A DNA stretch of 8,379 bases from Balneolales bacterium (lineage in GTDB: Bacteria; Bacteroidota; Rhodothermia; Balneolales; Balneolaceae): positions 1-8,379 of the forward strand of contig JAKSCW010000117.1 in NCBI GenBank assembly GCA_022360375.1, written 5' to 3'. Under the pieces are notes generated by a model, which saw only the letters and a list, made by a program, of their open reading frames with translations, had not been told where the DNA came from and made no database searches. Within the stretch, counting starts at the first letter, position 1; each line of letters starts with the position of its first letter. Below, in pieces: positions 4,939-8,379 of this stretch. The position numbers and the translations under genes are program-made.

Positions 4939-6900
4939 ATGAAAACGAAAATCAAATTCATCGCCTCTGGTATTTTGCTTGTTACCATTATGGCGGTATT
5001 GGGATGTACAACACAAAATAATGGCAGCGGCGCATTGAGCAGTAATGTTGCTGAAAGAGCTTATGTAGCCCCTGGCGAACACGACGAATTCTATGCCTTC
5101 GTTTCGGGGGGATTCAGTGGTCAATTATCTGTTTATGGTTTGCCATCAGGACGTTTATTCCGGGTAATACCGGTTTTTTCTGTAGATGCAGAAAAGGCAT
5201 ATGGCTTTAATGAAGAAACAAAACCTATGCTGGAAACTACCTTTGGATTTATACCCTGGGATGATTCACACCATCCCGATATCTCACAAACCAACGGAGA
5301 GATTGATGGACGGTGGGTATTCATAAATGCAAACAATACTCCGAGAATTGCAAGAATAAGTCTTGAAACTTTTGAAACAGAAGAGATTATCGAAATTCCC
5401 AATAGCGCGGGGAATCATAGTTCATCTTTTGTAACAGAAAATACGGAATATGTAGTTGCAGGAACTCGTTTTAGTGTGCCTGTTCCCCAACAGGATATTT
5501 CTATCGATGAGTATAAAAGTAACTTCAAAGGAGCTATTTCATTTATTGGTATAGATCAGGAGTCGGGGAGAATGAATCTTGATTTCCAGATCCTCATGCC
5601 AGGCTTCAACTATGACCTCGCGCATCCGGGAAGGGGTAAATCCCATGGCTGGATGTTCTTTTCCACATACAACACGGAAGAAGCCAATACTCTTTTAGAA
5701 GTCAATGCTTCCCAGAATGACAAGGACTTTATTGCTGCAATCAACTGGAAGAAAGCCGAAGAGTATATCCAGCAAGGCAGATTCAGAGAAATGGAGACTG
5801 CATATGCCCACAATGTATATGATGAATCTACCCACATGGCTACTTCTACAATAAAGAGAACAGTAAAGGTCTTAGACCCAGCTGAATTGCCCGGATTAGT
5901 CTATTTTTTGCCAACTCCAAAATCACCTCACGGTTGTGATGTTGATCCAACGGGAGAGTATATCATAGGGAGCGGGAAACTTTCTGCGGCCCTTACTGCT
6001 CATTCATTTACAAAAATGCTGGACGCAATTGAAAATGAAAGATTTGATGGAGAAGCGTATGGTGTTCCTATTCTTAATTATGATGATGTAGTAGCCGGTG
6101 TTGTTGAACAAGCCGGGTTAGGCCCTCTTCATACCGAATTCGATACAGAAGGAAATGGATATACCACATTCTTTATTTCTTCTGAAGTAGTGAAATGGAA
6201 AGTAGGTACCTGGGAAGTAGTGGACCGTAAACCGACATATTACTCAGTAGGTCATTTAATGATCCCGGGTGGAAACTCAAGAAAACCTTTTGGTAAATAT
6301 TTATTAGCCATGAATAAAATTACCAAGGATCGATACTTACCTACAGGCCCGGAGTTAACGCAATCAGCACAGTTGTACGATATTTCTGGTGAAAAAATGG
6401 AACTCATACTTGATTTCCCAACCGTAGGAGAACCTCATTATGCTGCAGGGGCACCGGCGGATCTTATTGCTCCAAGATCTAAGAAATTCTATGAACTGGA
6501 TGATAATAATCACCCTTATTCGATCAAGAATGAAAGTGAGGCAAGAGTAGAACGTGATGGCAATGTTGTTCACATTTATATGAGTACCATTCGAAGCCAC
6601 TTTGCACCGGATAATATTGAGGGTATCAAAGTAGGTGACAGAGTGTATTTCCATGTTACGAATCTGGAACAGGATTTCGATGTACCTCATGGAATCAGTA
6701 TGATAGGTGCAAACACTTCCGAACTACTCATCATGCCCGGTCAGACAGAGACCTTTGTTTGGGAACCTAAAAAAGTAGGTGTATGGCCATTCTATTGTAC
6801 TGATTTCTGTTCTGCTTTGCACCAGGAGATGCAAGGGTATGTAAGAGTTTCACCTAGAAATTCGGATATAGAATTGTCCTGGTCTTTGGATGGGGAATAA
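4939..6900 (+). CDS. nosZ: Nitrous-oxide reductase, clade II, lipoprotein type
   Basis: Reduces N2O to N2 in the cell envelope using CuZ and CuA copper centres. The 653-residue protein starts with a Sec lipoprotein signal (lipobox VLGC, Cys23) and has no twin-arginine motif, which marks the clade II form. The seven-bladed propeller carries all seven expected CuZ histidines: H111 and H112 (DDSHHPD), H160, H331 (SPHGCDVDPTGEY), H398 (GLGPLHTEFD), H439 (VGH) and H500 (GEPH). Other family signatures are DFIAAINWKKAEE and KDRYLPTGP. The C-terminal cupredoxin domain has a complete CuA site: H584 (DVPHG), C620 and C624 (YCTDFC), H628 and M631 (ALHQEM). The length is typical, with no frameshift or missing ligand, so it should be active once loaded with copper. 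The upstream cytochrome and the downstream NosL and NosD supply electrons and maturation. The ATG at 4939 is preceded by no strong Shine-Dalgarno. Confidence 0.98.
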   Translation: MKTKIKFIASGILLVTIMAVLGCTTQNNGSGALSSNVAERAYVAPGEHDEFYAFVSGGFSGQLSVYGLPSGRLFRVIPVFSVDAEKAYGFNEETKPMLETTFGFIPWDDSHHPDISQTNGEIDGRWVFINANNTPRIARISLETFETEEIIEIPNSAGNHSSSFVTENTEYVVAGTRFSVPVPQQDISIDEYKSNFKGAISFIGIDQESGRMNLDFQILMPGFNYDLAHPGRGKSHGWMFFSTYNTEEANTLLEVNASQNDKDFIAAINWKKAEEYIQQGRFREMETAYAHNVYDESTHMATSTIKRTVKVLDPAELPGLVYFLPTPKSPHGCDVDPTGEYIIGSGKLSAALTAHSFTKMLDAIENERFDGEAYGVPILNYDDVVAGVVEQAGLGPLHTEFDTEGNGYTTFFISSEVVKWKVGTWEVVDRKPTYYSVGHLMIPGGNSRKPFGKYLLAMNKITKDRYLPTGPELTQSAQLYDISGEKMELILDFPTVGEPHYAAGAPADLIAPRSKKFYELDDNNHPYSIKNESEARVERDGNVVHIYMSTIRSHFAPDNIEGIKVGDRVYFHVTNLEQDFDVPHGISMIGANTSELLIMPGQTETFVWEPKKVGVWPFYCTDFCSALHQEMQGYVRVSPRNSDIELSWSLDGE

Positions 6901-6922
6901 CTATCCCGTTCATCAACATGAT

Positions 6923-6954
6923 TCCTCCGGGTGAGCTACCCGGGGGAGCGTTTT
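6923..6954 (+). terminator. GC-rich stem-loop with short T run after nosZ (partial terminator or mRNA stabiliser)
   Basis: TCCTCCGGGT (6923-6932) pairs with ACCCGGGGGA (6938-6947) over 10 positions, with one G-U wobble, around the loop GAGCT. GCG and then TTTT (6951-6954) follow. It lies 22 bases after the nosZ stop, within the 82-base gap before the membrane-protein gene. The tract is short and offset from the stem, so partial termination, or protection of the upstream nosZ message, fits better than a full operon end. The downstream genes are nos genes on the same strand. Confidence 0.6.
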
Positions 6955-6982
6955 AAAGGTCAACATTTTAATAACTAGTCTG

Positions 6983-7576
6983 GTGAAAAAGTCGAAACTT
7001 TTAATGATAACAGGCGCTTTTTTTCTATTGGCATTGTTTGTGCTTCCAATGTGGAATATCACACTGGAAGCTCCCCAGTATCCGGATTCGATAGGTATGG
7101 ATATCTGGATTAATAAAATCACTGATCATAACCCAAATGATATAAAGAATATTAACCTGATGAACCATTATGTAGGAATGAAGCCAATTCCCGAGCATAT
7201 GCGTGAGTTTGAAATATTTCCCTGGGTTATTGGTGTAATGAGTTTTATCGGGGTTGCAATAGGATTTATTGGGAAAAAGAATCTCTACCTGGCGTGGTTC
7301 ATTGTAATGATAATTCTTGGAGCGGCAGGCATGTACGATTTTTATCTTTGGGAATATGACTATGGTCATAACCTGGATCCAACAGCGGCAATAAAAATAC
7401 CAGGACAAGGATATCAACCTCCGCTTATAGGCCGAAAAGAGATTCTGAATTTCACGGCCATATCCAGGCCGATGTCAGGAGCGTATTTCCTTTTTGCGGG
7501 AATACTCATGAGCTTATTCGCTTATTTCATTTCTAAGGGAGAAGAACTCAAATACGAAAAAGAGGAGGCTATATGA
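6983..7576 (+). CDS. Nos-cluster integral membrane protein of unknown function
   Basis: A 197-residue protein with four predicted membrane helices, at about 7-23, 79-97, 100-122 and 166-184, read from hydrophobic runs. Helices 1 and 2 enclose a soluble loop of about 55 residues containing NHYVGM (61-66). Helices 3 and 4 enclose a loop with WEYDYGHNLDPTAAIKIP (123-140) and PPLIG (146-150). His62, Met66, His129 and the aromatic-rich strip could bind copper or haem, but no established site is recognised. From memory, similar proteins accompany nosZ and nosL in Bacteroidota-type nos clusters; I cannot give an accepted name. The start is a GTG; no better in-frame start follows the upstream hairpin. 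Its stop overlaps the nosL start by four bases (ATGA), implying translational coupling and a shared maturation or electron-transfer role. Confidence 0.85.
   Translation: MKKSKLLMITGAFFLLALFVLPMWNITLEAPQYPDSIGMDIWINKITDHNPNDIKNINLMNHYVGMKPIPEHMREFEIFPWVIGVMSFIGVAIGFIGKKNLYLAWFIVMIILGAAGMYDFYLWEYDYGHNLDPTAAIKIPGQGYQPPLIGRKEILNFTAISRPMSGAYFLFAGILMSLFAYFISKGEELKYEKEEAI
7563..7568 (+). promoter_or_regulatory. Strong Shine-Dalgarno for nosL inside the preceding gene
   Basis: AGGAGG lies 4 bases before the nosL ATG and within the last codons of the membrane-protein gene. It is the only consensus-strength ribosome site seen in the window; the other genes have weak or no Shine-Dalgarno. Together with the ATGA overlap it fixes the nosL start and suggests coupled or re-initiated translation. 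Confidence 0.6.
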
Positions 7577-8016
7577 ACTGTAGATTCCTAATAGCACTGC
7601 TAAGCTTAAGTACAGTAGTGTCCTGTTCAATAGAGCCGGCTAAGGTTAACTATGGGACGGATACCTGCCATTATTGTCAAATGACAATTGTTGAGGGAAA
7701 GCATACTTCCCAGATGGTAACTAAAAAGGGAAAGGTATATAAATACGACTCTATCGAGTGCTTGATTAAGGATACCGCATCAAAAGACTCTAATTCAGTT
7801 GCTTTGTTCGTGGTTGCTGATTTTGCCAATCCAGGGTCTTTGATAGATGCCGGGGAAGCCATGTATCTTGTAAGCGACAGGATTCCCAGTCCAATGGGCG
7901 CCAATCTTTCTGCTTTTTCTAGTCTGGAACAACTGGATGCCCTGAAGCAGGAAAAGGGAGGAACGTCTTATACCTGGGAAGAGATTCGCCAGGAAATACT
8001 GGGTAAAGGAAATTAA
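7573..8016 (+). CDS. nosL: NosL copper-binding lipoprotein
   Basis: NosL is an envelope Cu(I)-binding lipoprotein that delivers copper for assembly of the CuZ centre of NosZ. The 147-residue protein has a lipoprotein signal ending VVSC (Cys18). The hallmark metal-binding motif is CHYCQM (C32, C35, M37). The family's later stretches include KYDSIECLIKD (57-67), VADFANPGSLIDAGEAMYLVS (split across about 81-101) and IPSPMGANLSAF (104-115). The sequence is full length with intact motifs. It overlaps the upstream membrane-protein gene by 4 bases and is followed after 6 bases by nosD, the typical NosL-NosD order of clade II clusters. Confidence 0.95.
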   Translation: MNCRFLIALLSLSTVVSCSIEPAKVNYGTDTCHYCQMTIVEGKHTSQMVTKKGKVYKYDSIECLIKDTASKDSNSVALFVVADFANPGSLIDAGEAMYLVSDRIPSPMGANLSAFSSLEQLDALKQEKGGTSYTWEEIRQEILGKGN

Positions 8017-8022
8017 TTCATC

Positions 8023-8379
8023 ATGAACGTCAGGGATATGATCATAGCGGTATTTATGTTGTTGATTAATCCCTTTGTTCTTCATGCTCAAAGTGTAAAA
8101 GTATGTGGTAGCTGTTCGCTGACAAGTATTTCTGAGGCTATCTCCGTGGCAAATGCTCATGATACGGTGTATGTAAATGAGGGAGAGTATTTCGAATTTG
8201 ATATCCTCATCGATAAGCCCATCACTCTGAAAGGACTACACTACCCTGTAATTGATGGCCAGCAGAAGGGGAGCATATTGAAAATAGCAGCAGATAGTGT
8301 TTCAATATTTGGGTTTAAATTCAGAAATGTAGGTTTTAGCCATATCGATGAGTTCGCCGCCATACATGTATCAAATAGC
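8023..8379 (+). CDS. nosD: NosD periplasmic beta-helix maturation protein (3' end outside window)
   Basis: The first 119 codons of nosD are present, open to the window's last base. The product begins with a Sec signal (hydrophobic 7-20, likely cleavage after HA at 21-22). It then has a CxxC pair (C28, C31) and SISEAISVANAHDTVYVNEGEY. Next come IDKPITLKG (63-71) and PVIDGQQKG (75-83), typical of the NosD/CASH right-handed beta-helix repeats. NosD partners the NosF ATPase and NosY membrane subunit in supplying the CuZ cluster of NosZ; those genes would be expected further right. ATG 8023 is preferred over the in-frame ATG at 8038. It leaves an Arg before the hydrophobic core, and it lies 6 bases after nosL. 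Confidence 0.9.
   Translation, partial: MNVRDMIIAVFMLLINPFVLHAQSVKVCGSCSLTSISEAISVANAHDTVYVNEGEYFEFDILIDKPITLKGLHYPVIDGQQKGSILKIAADSVSIFGFKFRNVGFSHIDEFAAIHVSNS

Noticed and set aside
6364..6690. Leftward open frame of 108 codons inside nosZ
   Set aside because: It is fully antisense to conserved NosZ sequence, including the cupredoxin domain, and has no recognisable motif.
7025..7417. Leftward open frame of 130 codons opposite the membrane-protein gene
   Set aside because: It is antisense to a gene with clear membrane topology and operon coupling, and shows no domain, signal or start context of its own.
1..8379. CRISPR arrays, tRNA or rRNA genes, insertion sequences, phage genes
   Set aside because: No regularly spaced repeats, no tRNA- or rRNA-like sequence, no transposase or integrase, and no terminal inverted repeats flanking a gene were seen.

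Overview
The window carries the front part of a nitrous-oxide reductase (nos) gene cluster of the Sec-exported, clade II (atypical) type. It lies next to three unrelated housekeeping or signalling genes. Base composition is moderate to AT-rich, Shine-Dalgarno sequences are mostly weak or absent, several exported proteins are lipoproteins, and the gene order is cytochrome c, NosZ, small membrane protein, NosL, NosD. Together these suggest a Bacteroidota/Balneolota-type bacterium. That assignment is inference from style and protein flavour; no taxonomic marker is present.

Left part (1-3072): a soluble GAF-PAS-type histidine kinase of the HisKA_2 class runs rightward and is probably cut at its 5' end. 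Converging on it with no base between the two stop codons is a leftward two-gene unit. This unit encodes an RluA-family pseudouridine synthase followed after 6 bases by an LCM-type (PF04072-like) SAM-dependent methyltransferase. Nothing links these genes to denitrification.

Middle (3073-3377): a 305-base divergent intergenic region holds an AT-rich hairpin, a probable dispersed intergenic repeat and a perfect 10-bp inverted repeat just before the next gene. That gene encodes an Rrf2-family regulator with the three-cysteine signature of Fe-S-cluster sensors (NsrR/IscR-like). Nearly the same operator, with core TAAGA-N8-TCTTA and 21 of 23 bases identical, recurs just in front of the first nos-cluster gene. 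This points to one regulator controlling both itself and the nos operon.

Right part (3868-8379, all rightward, tightly packed): a lipoprotein monohaem cytochrome c (likely electron donor), a FAS1/fasciclin-domain lipoprotein of unknown role and higher GC than its neighbours, and NosZ with all seven CuZ histidines and a complete CuA site. NosZ has a lipoprotein rather than a Tat signal. After a GC-rich stem-loop come a four-helix membrane protein of unknown function, NosL (copper lipoprotein) and the start of NosD, which leaves the window. nosF and nosY would be expected further right but are not visible. The proposed scheme is that quinol-derived electrons reach NosZ through the lipoprotein cytochrome. 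NosL supplies copper and NosD belongs to the NosDFY maturation machinery. The FAS1 protein and the membrane protein are the undescribed parts.
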